Positions 17,802-27,054 of a DNA stretch of 57,747 nucleotides are shown here, piece after piece (position 1 is the first letter of the stretch; each line of letters opens with the position of its first letter). Both the position numbers and the translations under genes were made by a program. The stretch comes from Chthoniobacteraceae bacterium (lineage in GTDB: Bacteria; Verrucomicrobiota; Verrucomicrobiia; Chthoniobacterales; Chthoniobacteraceae): the NCBI GenBank assembly GCA_947479475.1, contig CANJZW010000022.1, positions 1 to 57,747 of the forward strand, in the 5' to 3' direction. The notes below the pieces were generated by a model, which was given only the letters and a program-made list of their open reading frames with translations, was not told where the DNA came from and searched no databases.

Positions 17802-20800
17802 TTACTCGCGAGCGATCACTGTGAATTTCTTGGCGACTCCGCGTCCGTGTACGGCTCTGTCGTACATGCTCTCTGCATAGGCGGGTGGCACGCTGAAGGT
17901 GCCGGCGCAGGTTGGACGCACCGCATACGTGAAGGTGAGCGTCTGGCCAGCGGCGAGCCCGCAGAAGAGAAGGGCACGGTCTTCGCGCACGTCCACGTAG
18001 TTGGTCCCGGGCAGAGTGCCTAACCCCGGCTTCAGTGCATGGTTCTCGCTTTCGGGAGCGAAATCAAACGCCCCCGGGAGCAGTTCGCTCAAAGCCACAT
18101 GGGGCTGCGCTGTCGTGCCCAGATTACGCACGGTCACTTTAATCAGCAGGGTTTCGCCCACCTTTGCCGCGTCGGCCTCAGCGCCATTTTCTCCGAGGAT
18201 TTCCCTGTGCACTTCCAGTGTCCGCGATTCCGGCTCGCTCGGGAGCGAATGATCAAAGCCTGTTTCGACTGTCTGGTACCATGCACCCAGTTTTGAACCG
18301 GCGCCTTGCGAGATTAGAAATCGCGCGGTCCCGGATTGAAGCGTGGTGGAAGACATGCCGGCTTGGGGTTCGACCAACATTTTGAACTCTTGTCCCACTT
18401 GCGCTATCCCAACCCGCACGCCGCTCGCCTTCACCAGGGCGCTATAAGACTTCAAAGCCTGCACGCTCCATGATGCTGAAAGCGTGTGGAAGAATCCGTT
18501 TTCAATCATCTCCGTGATGGGTTTGAGTTCCTCGTAACCAAACTTGCCCGCAATCTCAGGAAAATGGCGACAAAGGATGGTGAAGGTGGTGGCTTCCTCC
18601 GTGAGCGGGGATTCCCAGTAGAAACTCCATTTTTGTTGAACCGTTGGCACAGCCCGTGCCTGGCGGTGTTTCTCGATCAAACGCCTAGCCTCGTCCTCTT
18701 TTTTTAGCAGGCGCCACGTCGCCGCCAGCCACGCTGCAGAGGCATCCCGCTGCCACAGTTCGGCGGGCACAGAGGTGTTCAAGAAGTCCGTGAGTTTCAA
18801 CGCATAGTTCGTAGTCATTTCTTCGTTGCGAGTGAGCAGGTAAATGGCCGCGGCCTGCATGTTCGCCTGATGCCGGGTCACATCGTAGCGAAGCACATTT
18901 GAGACGGGATACGGGGGCGTGACTTTTGCGTCTGCCATCAAACGAAGCCTGCGAAGTGCGGCATCGAACATGGGGGCGGGAACGTGAAAGCCAGCGGCCT
19001 TGGCCTCGGTTAAAAAGTGGGTTACATAAACGCTCAGATAGTCAAAGTCCTCGTCGTTGGCGGAAGCCCAGTAGCCAAAGCCTCCCTTTGGCCCCTGGCG
19101 GCGGGAGAGCTGTGCGATGGCGCTGTGAATGGCCTTGGCGGCGTCCGTCTTGTCCAAGCCGAAACTGGCGTCCTCGCGCAGCACCAACCAGGGAAACGCG
19201 CTGCTTGTGATCTGTTCACTGCATCCAAACGGGTAGTTGCGTAGGTAAGTGGCCAGACCGCGGGCCAAGCCCAGAGGAGTCGTGGAAACGACGGCCTCGC
19301 GTTTGGAGAACTCTCTGTAGAAGTCGTGCTCTACTTTGACATCCCTGCTCTCCGAACGGAACCATCCGCTTTGCACCACGGCCGTTCGAGGGGTACCGGG
19401 CCGAACGCTGATGGTGGCGGTTTGGTCCACCTGTTGCTGGTTGGCTGAGGCTGAAAATTTAATTTCGGCGTTCCCCAAGGCCTCGGTGGTCCGCAGTCGA
19501 TATCGGACCGTGGTCTCCTTGCCGACGGCCACGACGACTTTTTCCTCCGGTTTTTCCACAAATTCCAGCCCCCCCTGAAGCACCGCCCGGACTTCGATCT
19601 GGTCTGTCACGGCGGCTCCTTCGAGCTGGTTAGCAACAGTCACCGAAGCGGTGAACTCGTCGTTTGGAGCGCTGAAAAAGGGTGCATTCGGTGTCAGTAC
19701 AAACGGTCCTTTGACGAGGGTGTGCTGTTCGGCCACCCCAACGGCATCCGGAGCCACGGCCGCAGCCATGATGTTCAAGCGCCCGGCAAAGTAGTCTGGA
19801 ACCTGATAAAAAACTTCTTTGCGCTCCGGGCCGCACTCCACAATGCCGCTCCAGAAAACCACGGGAGCTACACGCCTGCGCTTGAATGGGTTGAGGCCGA
19901 GTTTGAGCTCCGGGGGTTCAAGGGCATCCTCGTCACCCCCTGTGGCCACTGCGTTTTTCAACAAGGTAAACTCAGGAATCAGCAAGTCGAGTAACTGGTA
20001 GGTATTCACCTCAAGCGAAGGCTTGTTGAGCAATCGTTTGAGCGGAGTGGGCGGTTGGTAGGAGGTCACGCGGTGGATGCCCTCGTCGACGGCCCACACC
20101 ACAATACGCGCCGGCTTTGGGGTGGAGAACCCGATGGCCACGCGCTCCCCCGGTCGCACGCGCTCAGGGGCGTCGAGTTGGACCGTGAGTTGGCGGCGGT
20201 CCTGCGCAACCCGGAACGGAGCGACCCCTGTGCTCAGAGGGTTGGTGAAGACTTCCGGAGAATCCAAGCCGCGCACAAAGGTGACGTGGACGTAGGCACC
20301 GCCCTCGATTCCCTCGGGAACGGTGATATGCTGGATGCTCGCGCTTTCCTCCGCCTTGAACCAACGCGCGACCAGGACTTTTTCGCGTTCGATGGTGATC
20401 AATCCTGCTCCGGTGAAGGGAGCGCGAAGGGAGATCTCCAATTCCTCGCCTGGCTTCCACACCTTCGAAGGCAATGAGAGATGCAACTCCGATTCACGCT
20501 CGAGACTGCGCGAGGATTCGCCCGCTCCAACAACGGTGAAGGCCACGGTGAGTTGAGCGATGCCCATGACGTCACGCCATTCATAGCGGAAGGACCCGGC
20601 GGTGTGTACGGGCAGGGCGAGAGTCGTCGTCCCGGCACGAAGGGAACCGTCTACGGTTTCAATGTCCTTATCCACGCGCTGCGAAACGTAGGCCATCGTT
20701 CCGTTCTGTTGTTTACTCAGAACGGATGCGTGCCGTGTTTCAATGAGGACTCGTTTCAGGCCTGAAGCGGCCACCGTCTTGGCGTCGGCTCCGATGGCCG

Positions 20801-23699
20801 TGATGTCGATGGATAGGGGAAAGCCCTGCCTGAGAAAATTGAGGTCTCCTTCCGGCTTATAGCCCAAAAGAAACGGTTGCCGCGATACAAGGGTGCTTAC
20901 CGCGGTGTGCACGCCGCGTCCTGCGTCGGCTTCGAACCCTTCTAATTCAACGGTCGCGCGCAGCAGCGGGGAGGTGTGATCCTCCAGCGGCAGTTCAAAG
21001 ATGGCGAGGCCGTTGTCATCGGTTTTGCGCTCTGCCAGTTCGATCTCCTGCGTTTCAAATTTTTGCGCTGCAGGCAAGCTAAACGTCCATCCTGGCCATT
21101 GTTCAAAGTTTGGGGAGGCGGGTGTGAGGCGCAGTTTTCCCGTCACGCGCCGGTCTGCCGCGGCAATTCCAAAAAGGGTTTGGAGGTCCAGTTGGACGCT
21201 CAGATTTTCGGGGGAGACCCAGGCTTGAATGGCGTCCGAACTAAACTTTGCGCTGAGTTTAAGGCGGTCCGGCTGGAATTCTTCCACCCGAACCAGAGTT
21301 TGGCCGAGGAAGGGCTCGCTGTCCGTCCCTTCGTCCCCTTCGCTGGTTTTCTTCTTAGATGGCCGCCGCAACTCAATGCGCCACACGCCCGTGGGGGAGG
21401 TTTCCGTGGTAGGCAGGGTGAGGGTGATGAAACCCTCGGGAGTGAGTTTCACAGGAAAACGGCCAGCCTCTTCCTCCTTGGCGTTTGTGAGCACGACCTC
21501 CAGGGGCAATCCTGTGAGAGTGCCCTCCCAGTTGCGCTGGCGCACGATAGCCGCCACCTGAATGGAATCTCCGGGCCGATAGATGCCGCGTTCTGTAAAC
21601 ACAAAGGCATTGAGCGCCGTGCCCCGGCTGGACTGGACGCCGTCGACGTCGAAACGGGAGGTTTCCACCCGCCTGTCGCCCCGGGCCCAGGCGATAAAGG
21701 CAAGATCCGAAGCTTTGCGCGCAATCAGCGCCACGGGTTGTTTTTCCCGCTGCATCCCTTCCAGGGATGGGATCAGCGCCCGTCCCTGTGCGTCGGTGAC
21801 GACTTCCAAAATAGCTTCTCCATTCCGTCCAAGAGCAGTCAGCCGCACGTCCGCCACCGGTTGGCCTGCCTGAAAAGATTGCACGAACACGTCGCGCGAC
21901 CCATCGGCGTTGCATTTGAGAATCAACCCCAGATCGGTGAGAAGCACGAAGCGGGAGTCGGCCGCTTTGGTTTGAAGCGTCTCCGGTGCCTCGTCGTCAT
22001 CCTCGTCTCGGTGGCGGCGCGAGTAACGCGGTTCTTCGGCGCGGTTCTGAGGGGGCGCCGCCATCGCGATCCATTTCGGGTCGGGATCCCCGGCTGGCGC
22101 TGGACCGTCGGCTTCGGTGCGGGGCCGCACGCCCTGCACGACCATATAGAACAAGCCGCGCTGCGCGTCCTTACCCGAGGGTTCGGCGGCTTCCAGAGCC
22201 GGGTTGAAATCAAACGTCGAGAAATTCGCCTCAAAGTCGTTCGCCTTCGCGATGTTCTGCGTCGATTGGCTAAAGTGTGCAATGTCCTCAAAGCCAAAAT
22301 TCCCCTGGAATTGCGGCGCCTCAAATTTCCCCTGCGTTTGACTGACGAAATGGTTGATCTGGTTCCCCGGAACGCGGGCCAGCGTGTAGCGCAGGTGCTC
22401 ATACCCGCGCGATTTGATGTTTAGTTTGCGTTCCCCCGTGAGCGCCAAAATCCCCCCGCGGCCTACCACCTTCGCTTCCTTTTCAAACGGCGGGACGCTC
22501 ACAAATGCCGTGAAGTCCTCGGGCGTCACAAAACCTCCTGGTGCGGCAGTGTCCTTCGGGACACGCACGAAAAGAGGCCCCGGTTCCCGCGGTTGAAGAC
22601 GAAATGCGAAGACATCCGTCTGGGGTGCGGAGCCCTCATTGGCGATATATTCCAGGGGCACGCGCTGCGACTTTGCGAGGATCGCAGCCGTCACGTTTTC
22701 GGCCGTCCAAGGAATTTCTTCCCCGCTCTTGTCCTTGGCCGGGGCGGGCAGTTGCCATGCCTCGACGTGCTTTGCAATCTGACTGCCCTCGGCTTTGAGG
22801 CTGCTCTCCAAAAAGAGAAACTGGCGTGGTTCGTCTTTGGCTGTCGGAACGATCTGCGGCCGTGCGTTGGTGAAATGAAAGCCCGAATAACGCGAGGGCA
22901 CGGTCACCTTGGCCTCGAAGGCTTGCCTCAAAGGATTGCCGCCTGCAATGGCGCTCAGGCCCGGTGTGATTTCAAACCGGACGAGATCTTCTTTTTCACC
23001 CAGTTTGACGAGTGGAGAATACAGGAAAAAACGCAGAGGGTTTCTTTCATCCCGAATCACCTGCGGACTGCCTCGATCTGAAAACAGAGGGGTGGTGCTC
23101 ACGTTCACCACTTTCAAGTGTCTGCGCACTTCCTCCAACGCAACCGGATGGTTGAAGAGGATCGTCGCAACGGCTTTTTGCATCAACGGAGTTTTTGGAT
23201 CGATGTAGAAGGACTGGCCCTGGGAGGAGCAGGTGAGGCTCGGCGCCGCAGTGCTTTGATCATCATCCTGGTTCAATTGGACCCGGCAGTCGGGCGCATA
23301 GACGCTGGAATCCACACTGATCGAGTACCGGCGTGGCGCTATCCAGCCGCCTTGGGGTTCAAACGCTAACTGTTGAGAATTCACCCAACGCCAGGTCCCA
23401 GGGACTGCGGGCGTAATGAGGATGGACTCCGCCGGCGCCGTCTTCCCGAGCAAGCTAACTGGGGCGGCAGGTCCGTTGAAATGGATCGACAATGGCATCC
23501 CCACCACTTTTTGCTGCGACTCAGACCAGGTCGAGTCCGACCAAAAGACTTTACCGATGAGGCTGCGGATCCGAGGTTGGGAGGTGTCCCGGAAATCCCC
23601 GTTTTGAGCCACAAAAATCTGCGCCCAGGCAGGCGGACTGGCGGCTGGTATCGAGACTAAAACCAAGGGGAGAAGGACGCGGAGGGCTCGAGAAAACAT
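17802..23699 (-). CDS. Bacterial alpha-2-macroglobulin family protein with thioester site
   Basis: A giant periplasmic protease trap of 1965 residues. Residues 1-26 form a signal peptide ending SPPAWA. There is no lipobox Cys, unlike E. coli YfhM, so this one is probably soluble. Macroglobulin-like domains span roughly 100-1250, including the ERGIYRPGDSIQVAAIVR segment. The thioester motif is GCSEQ, with Cys1493 and Gln1496, inside the YPFGCSEQ context typical of the family. The alpha-helical TED domain follows, and the C-terminal beta-rich receptor-like domain ends with a basic Ala-rich tail. In known relatives cleavage of the bait region exposes the thioester, which then binds the protease. 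The 5-base spacing to pbpC implies co-transcription. Confidence 0.93.
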   Translation of the reverse strand: MFSRALRVLLPLVLVSIPAASPPAWAQIFVAQNGDFRDTSQPRIRSLIGKVFWSDSTWSESQQKVVGMPLSIHFNGPAAPVSLLGKTAPAESILITPAVPGTWRWVNSQQLAFEPQGGWIAPRRYSISVDSSVYAPDCRVQLNQDDDQSTAAPSLTCSSQGQSFYIDPKTPLMQKAVATILFNHPVALEEVRRHLKVVNVSTTPLFSDRGSPQVIRDERNPLRFFLYSPLVKLGEKEDLVRFEITPGLSAIAGGNPLRQAFEAKVTVPSRYSGFHFTNARPQIVPTAKDEPRQFLFLESSLKAEGSQIAKHVEAWQLPAPAKDKSGEEIPWTAENVTAAILAKSQRVPLEYIANEGSAPQTDVFAFRLQPREPGPLFVRVPKDTAAPGGFVTPEDFTAFVSVPPFEKEAKVVGRGGILALTGERKLNIKSRGYEHLRYTLARVPGNQINHFVSQTQGKFEAPQFQGNFGFEDIAHFSQSTQNIAKANDFEANFSTFDFNPALEAAEPSGKDAQRGLFYMVVQGVRPRTEADGPAPAGDPDPKWIAMAAPPQNRAEEPRYSRRHRDEDDDEAPETLQTKAADSRFVLLTDLGLILKCNADGSRDVFVQSFQAGQPVADVRLTALGRNGEAILEVVTDAQGRALIPSLEGMQREKQPVALIARKASDLAFIAWARGDRRVETSRFDVDGVQSSRGTALNAFVFTERGIYRPGDSIQVAAIVRQRNWEGTLTGLPLEVVLTNAKEEEAGRFPVKLTPEGFITLTLPTTETSPTGVWRIELRRPSKKKTSEGDEGTDSEPFLGQTLVRVEEFQPDRLKLSAKFSSDAIQAWVSPENLSVQLDLQTLFGIAAADRRVTGKLRLTPASPNFEQWPGWTFSLPAAQKFETQEIELAERKTDDNGLAIFELPLEDHTSPLLRATVELEGFEADAGRGVHTAVSTLVSRQPFLLGYKPEGDLNFLRQGFPLSIDITAIGADAKTVAASGLKRVLIETRHASVLSKQQNGTMAYVSQRVDKDIETVDGSLRAGTTTLALPVHTAGSFRYEWRDVMGIAQLTVAFTVVGAGESSRSLERESELHLSLPSKVWKPGEELEISLRAPFTGAGLITIEREKVLVARWFKAEESASIQHITVPEGIEGGAYVHVTFVRGLDSPEVFTNPLSTGVAPFRVAQDRRQLTVQLDAPERVRPGERVAIGFSTPKPARIVVWAVDEGIHRVTSYQPPTPLKRLLNKPSLEVNTYQLLDLLIPEFTLLKNAVATGGDEDALEPPELKLGLNPFKRRRVAPVVFWSGIVECGPERKEVFYQVPDYFAGRLNIMAAAVAPDAVGVAEQHTLVKGPFVLTPNAPFFSAPNDEFTASVTVANQLEGAAVTDQIEVRAVLQGGLEFVEKPEEKVVVAVGKETTVRYRLRTTEALGNAEIKFSASANQQQVDQTATISVRPGTPRTAVVQSGWFRSESRDVKVEHDFYREFSKREAVVSTTPLGLARGLATYLRNYPFGCSEQITSSAFPWLVLREDASFGLDKTDAAKAIHSAIAQLSRRQGPKGGFGYWASANDEDFDYLSVYVTHFLTEAKAAGFHVPAPMFDAALRRLRLMADAKVTPPYPVSNVLRYDVTRHQANMQAAAIYLLTRNEEMTTNYALKLTDFLNTSVPAELWQRDASAAWLAATWRLLKKEDEARRLIEKHRQARAVPTVQQKWSFYWESPLTEEATTFTILCRHFPEIAGKFGYEELKPITEMIENGFFHTLSASWSVQALKSYSALVKASGVRVGIAQVGQEFKMLVEPQAGMSSTTLQSGTARFLISQGAGSKLGAWYQTVETGFDHSLPSEPESRTLEVHREILGENGAEADAAKVGETLLIKVTVRNLGTTAQPHVALSELLPGAFDFAPESENHALKPGLGTLPGTNYVDVREDRALLFCGLAAGQTLTFTYAVRPTCAGTFSVPPAYAESMYDRAVHGRGVAKKFTVIARE

Positions 23700-23778
23700 A
23701 ATGGAGTTAACTTAAGATGGGGGGGCTTTTCGTGATCTGGAGGTGCGCTTCACGCTGCGCTTTGTTTGGATGAAAATT

Positions 23779-23812
23779 TTGTCTGCGAACCGATTTCGGT
23801 GGGAGCAGACAA
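23779..23812. promoter_or_regulatory. Dyad-symmetric sequence upstream of the alpha-2-macroglobulin gene
   Basis: TTGTCTGC at 23779-23786 is repeated inverted as GCAGACAA at 23805-23812, eight perfect pairs with flanking A/T-rich similarity. It lies about 80-115 bases upstream of the 23699 start codon, in the 285-base gap after the AraC-type regulator gene. It could be an operator for that regulator or a structured leader. No protein-binding evidence is available from sequence alone. Confidence 0.3.
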
Positions 23813-23984
23813 TTTTGATTTCAGACGTAAAATCTTTAGCCTTAAACAACAATGAGACAAGAAAAAGGAGGGGCCGGCCTCAGTTCCGACGGCGTTTACT
23901 TCTACTAAAAAATCGTAATTGTCCGCCTATCGAGGCTGAACTGGTTTTGAAGGGGTGGCCTGAGTTTACTGAACTCAGCGCCCT

Positions 23985-24872
23985 CTATCTGGCAAGACTC
24001 CGCCGATAGGACCCCGGGACTTGACCCGTCACTCTTTTGAAGGTCCGGTTATATTGAGAGAGCGATTGGAAGCCCACGGCGAAGGCGATCTCGCTCACTC
24101 GCAAGTTTGGGTTTTCGAGTAAATTCCGGGCCTTCTCCACCCGTGTGAGTGAAACATATTCCGAAAAGTTTATTCCGGTGGCTTGTTTGAATTTATAACT
24201 GAAGTGGCTCGCGCTTGTATTGACCACCTTGGCGACAGTCCCAAGGGACAGGTCGTCGCCAACATGCGTTTGGATGTGGGATTTTGCCTGCCCCACAGCG
24301 GCCGAGTCGCTTTGTGTCTCCGCCAATTTTAGTGCATTGGCGGAAGCCGCCAAGTGGCGGGCAAAGATAGAGAGCAGCCGTATCAAAGCCTCATATTTAG
24401 CTTCAGTGAAGACCCGGGTGCCGAAAAACGCTTCCTCCACCCGCTTGAGATCCACCAACGAGCCCCAGTCGATCAGCTGCTGTGCAATTTTGTTGAACTT
24501 AGTCCGATCCGGGGTGTGGAGCAGCACTTGGCCTGTTCGCAAAAAGGCGATGACCTTCCCCCCCTCGCGCAAGGGCACCGCGGTCTCGCACATGCCCGCA
24601 AAACACTTCATGGTTTTCGCCTCCAGTTGCGCTTCCTCTTCCAGGGCGCACTGCACTTTATAGCAAGCCGCGCAGGAGTTGTTTTTTTGGGCGAGGAGGA
24701 CGCAAAAAGGATTCTGCTGTGCGTCTTCATACCTTGCCATGCGCAGCATTTCCGGGGAGACGATATTCAGAGGAAGCCCAGTACCACTGGTGAAGGCTTC
24801 GGCGTAGTCTTGAAAGATTTGCGAAGAGGAGAGGTACTCGACGCAGGGGTCCTCGGAAGTGTGGTTTTTCAT
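23985..24872 (-). CDS. AraC-family transcriptional regulator with PocR sensory domain
   Basis: Residues about 10-170 form a PocR-type ligand-sensing domain with its Cys-rich pattern (CAACYKVQC, then KCFAGMCETAVPL). The AraC/XylS double helix-turn-helix is at about 192-293: LSLGTVAKVVNTSASHFS in the first helix pair, VSEIAFAVGFQSLSQYNRTFK in the second, and VPGSYRR at the end. PocR domains are known from the propanediol regulator and bind small hydrocarbon derivatives. The ligand here is unknown. The gene lies upstream of, and on the same strand as, the alpha-2-macroglobulin/pbpC pair, 285 bases away, so it may control that pair or act elsewhere. Confidence 0.88.
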   Translation of the reverse strand: MKNHTSEDPCVEYLSSSQIFQDYAEAFTSGTGLPLNIVSPEMLRMARYEDAQQNPFCVLLAQKNNSCAACYKVQCALEEEAQLEAKTMKCFAGMCETAVPLREGGKVIAFLRTGQVLLHTPDRTKFNKIAQQLIDWGSLVDLKRVEEAFFGTRVFTEAKYEALIRLLSIFARHLAASANALKLAETQSDSAAVGQAKSHIQTHVGDDLSLGTVAKVVNTSASHFSYKFKQATGINFSEYVSLTRVEKARNLLENPNLRVSEIAFAVGFQSLSQYNRTFKRVTGQVPGSYRRSLAR

Positions 24873-25085
24873 ACCGAGGGGAGTAAAGGGGGGGGGCTAT
24901 TGCGGAAAATGCATTCACAGCTTTTCAGCAACAGACCCTTACCCTGCGCGCCCATTCTACCCATAGCAAGCCTATCCGCTCCCCCATCCGGAATTTGCTT
25001 ACAAGCCAAAGCGGCGTCTGGATTGGCCGAGCCGCGGGGGGCTGCGCCCGCCAGGGTTTAGTCGGCTAGACCCGCCTGGACAGCG

Positions 25086-25463
25086 TTATAAAAAGTAGTC
25101 TCTGACGAATGCGTGGCGCTGGTTATCGGTCATTTTTTCAGAATTAAATAATTCAACTTTTATATGTTCGTTTGTGGGTTTTGATTTAATGATATTAAAC
25201 AACTCAGACTTGGCTTCTGTTGGGCCGAATAGGACTACGGAATCATAACCCGCAATTATATCAGCGAGGTGGTCGTAGTAGTGTGCTTGCAACTGTTTTT
25301 CTTTGTTGTGCATATGGAGTTCACCATTGTGGAGGCTTTCCATTTTTGCCTGATGGGTGAATTCCGAGGTGACGGTGATAACTTCCGTGATTTCGAGCGG
25401 AAACTCAATCAGGTTGGCGTGTGAGTGATCCATCCAGATGCCGAGGCATTTTTTGTGTTTCAT
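25086..25463 (-). CDS. Conserved hypothetical protein, AT-rich, Bacteroidota-like
   Basis: A 125-residue protein beginning MKHKKCLGIWMDHSHANLIEF, with VVLFGPTEAKSELFN in the middle and HAFVRDYF at the end. From memory this pattern matches a small family common in Bacteroidota (uncharacterised, loosely likened to the C-terminal domain of eRF1/BaeRF-type proteins); that likeness is weak. Its codons end in A or T far more often than those of its neighbours, and the gene is visibly AT-rich against the GC-rich surroundings, so recent transfer is likely. No signal peptide is present. A good -10 box lies only 8 bases before the ATG and no ribosome binding site is visible, so the mRNA may be nearly leaderless. 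Confidence 0.75.
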   Translation of the reverse strand: MKHKKCLGIWMDHSHANLIEFPLEITEVITVTSEFTHQAKMESLHNGELHMHNKEKQLQAHYYDHLADIIAGYDSVVLFGPTEAKSELFNIIKSKPTNEHIKVELFNSEKMTDNQRHAFVRDYFL

Positions 25464-25471
25464 TGGTTTTG

Positions 25472-25501
25472 ATTATATTTTATTGACCGAAAGTTTGCGA
25501 A
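25472..25501 (-). promoter_or_regulatory. Predicted sigma-70-type promoter of the AT-rich gene
   Basis: On the minus strand a perfect TATAAT (25472-25477) lies 18 bases after TTCGCA (25496-25501, four of six matches to TTGACA). Transcription would begin within about two bases of the ATG at 25463, giving an almost leaderless message. Confidence 0.4.
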
Positions 25502-25514
25502 GGACGCCCTCAAA

Positions 25515-25979
25515 TTAAATCTGATTCCAGCCGGCATGGAGGCAGTCTTTGGGGGTGGAATGGGGGGCCTTAAAGGAGCATTCTCCTGAGAAGCAAATGG
25601 CGAAAGAGCAACCCTTGTTCAGAAATGCATTGTGAGAGGCCCTGCAAAAGTCGCAGCCAAGTCCGGAGGGGTGGTCTTTTTTGGTGCAATGATCGCATGA
25701 AAGCGGAGTTTCGGGGTGGGTGTTGCGGGCGTCGTGAAAGACGATGGGAATTTCCATAATGTCCGCCTGCCGAAGCGCGCAGTACTTTTTAAACTCACCG
25801 GTAGTGGCAAAGGGAGACCCGTTGAACTTCTCGAGTTCACGCGTTTCTGCAGGGGAGAACTCGTGAGCCTGTCCTTTGAGTTCGGACAGGTCTGCGTCGC
25901 AGTCAAGGAAGCGATTGTGCAGAAGGTGCAGGGAGGCGTATGCCGCCAGTTTATGGGTTTGTGGAGGGGTGTTTTTCAT
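25515..25979 (-). CDS. Cys-rich hypothetical protein, 154 residues
   Basis: I do not recognise this protein. From the ATG at 25979 it begins MKNTPPQTHKLAAYASLHLL. The N-terminal half is helical and acidic. The C-terminal half contains paired cysteines (CDHC, then CDFC, then further single Cys up to SGECSF), which looks like a zinc- or metal-binding knuckle domain. The frame stays open upstream, but that part overlaps the preceding gene and is Pro/Ser-rich. It sits 64 bases after the VWA-like gene and on the same strand, so the two may be co-transcribed. No signal peptide is evident. Confidence 0.55.
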   Translation of the reverse strand: MKNTPPQTHKLAAYASLHLLHNRFLDCDADLSELKGQAHEFSPAETRELEKFNGSPFATTGEFKKYCALRQADIMEIPIVFHDARNTHPETPLSCDHCTKKDHPSGLGCDFCRASHNAFLNKGCSFAICFSGECSFKAPHSTPKDCLHAGWNQI

Positions 25980-26043
25980 CGGGGAGGGGGAAGGATTCGA
26001 GGAGTACCGGTCAGGATGGCCGCCAGTTTGCGGGCTGCTTTTC

Positions 26044-26580
26044 TCAGAGCCTGATGCCAATCAAAATGGGAGTAGGGCGCCCCTGCCCCTCGTTGAGGAG
26101 CTTCTTGGCCTGTTCCCAGCAGTGGCTCTGGGGATCCGAGGCTTCGCCCTTGGTGATGATAAAAACCCAAGGGCGCCCCCATTCCATCTCGCCCTTGATA
26201 TCCGGCTGCGTGGCTTTTCCGCGCTCTTCCACGCTTTGGAGGATTGCCGCGTCGAAGGAGTGAGCTCCTTCGGTGCGTTTTTTGTTCAACGACCAGGTTG
26301 GCGCAACGACATAATCTTGAACAACCTGTCCCCACCCGCCAAAGACGACGAGAGCCACCTCGGGCGCCGCCAAGGGTGATCTGTCGGCCGTGATGTCCTG
26401 ATAATAAGAAGCGAGTCCGGCGAGGACTTTTTCAACGCGTTCCCCAGCCCTTTCGCCGCTGACGTTTAGGATCAGGAGGGAGGGATCTGTGGCTGGACTT
26501 CTGGAGGGGTAGGAATCCCAGGGATGAGCGGATGGGCTTTGGTGGTCAGCAGGAGCAGTGTACGTGGGCGTATTTTGCAT
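26044..26580 (-). CDS. VWA-like protein with degenerate MIDAS, TerY-like
   Basis: From the ATG at 26580 the protein has 178 residues: about 35 Pro/Ser-rich residues, then a single alpha/beta domain. SLLILNVSGERAGERVEKVL occupies the place of the DxSxS metal site, but the first Asp is Asn and the third position is Glu. ALVVFGG follows in the next strand, and RPWVFIITKGEASDP corresponds to the VFLxTDGxPTD strand of TerY-type VWA proteins, again with Asp replaced by Lys. The fold assignment is by pattern only. Loss of metal ligands suggests a binding rather than Mg-dependent role. It lies upstream of the Cys-rich gene on the same strand. Confidence 0.6.
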   Translation of the reverse strand: MQNTPTYTAPADHQSPSAHPWDSYPSRSPATDPSLLILNVSGERAGERVEKVLAGLASYYQDITADRSPLAAPEVALVVFGGWGQVVQDYVVAPTWSLNKKRTEGAHSFDAAILQSVEERGKATQPDIKGEMEWGRPWVFIITKGEASDPQSHCWEQAKKLLNEGQGRPTPILIGIRL

Positions 26581-26652
26581 AGTCGTGTGGGTGCGCTGGA
26601 GCGATGCGTTGTAGTGCTTGGGGGGGGAAGAAAGGGGGAGCGGTGCTCCCAC

Positions 26653-27054
26653 CTATCTGAAGCGTAATGGGAGGTGGGGCGCCTCAGGATGGGTAGTGCA
26701 GGTTTGCTGCGAATCGGCGGCTGGTACGCTGCTTTTGACGCCCGGCTTTTTTGCTTTTGGCGTCGTTGGTGCGCCGCAGGCAGGGCAACAGCAGGGTATG
26801 GCACTGGGTCCTGCCGCGAACCACGCCAGGCATGCCCTCAAGCCGGTTTTTGGTGGCTTTGTGTGGGCGCAGCCGCTTTTGTCTTCGGCCGCTGCAGGGG
26901 CGGGTTTTCCCTCAGGAATACAGCAGCGCGGTTTTTGTGCCGCGGGTGCCAAACTCTGGGGATGGGGGTGCTGTGCTGTCGCTCTTGTTGGAGTGGCGTA
27001 ACACGTTAAACTGAAGAAAAATGCCGCGAGGTAGCAGTCGTTTTTTTGTTTCAT
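26653..27054 (-). CDS. Possible small secreted Cys/Pro-rich protein
   Basis: A 133-residue frame beginning with a plausible signal sequence (CYLAAFFFSLTCYATPTRATA) and then a Cys-, Pro- and Ala-rich body with a CCCPACG cluster, ending LPLRFR. I do not recognise it. The opposite strand also has long open frames here, so coding status rests on the signal-like start and the spacing of 72 bases to the next gene on the same strand. It could be non-coding GC-rich DNA. Confidence 0.35.
   Translation of the reverse strand: MKQKNDCYLAAFFFSLTCYATPTRATAQHPHPQSLAPAAQKPRCCIPEGKPAPAAAEDKSGCAHTKPPKTGLRACLAWFAAGPSAIPCCCPACGAPTTPKAKKPGVKSSVPAADSQQTCTTHPEAPHLPLRFR

Noticed and set aside
20976-22424. 482-codon plus-strand open frame
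   Set aside because: It runs antisense through the alpha-2-macroglobulin gene, whose domains and thioester motif are clear; its translation is Arg/Gly/His-rich with no motif.
23743-24009. 88-codon plus-strand frame between the macroglobulin and AraC genes
   Set aside because: It overlaps the end of the AraC gene, has an Arg/Leu-rich composition without a motif, and most of it covers the probable upstream region of the macroglobulin gene.
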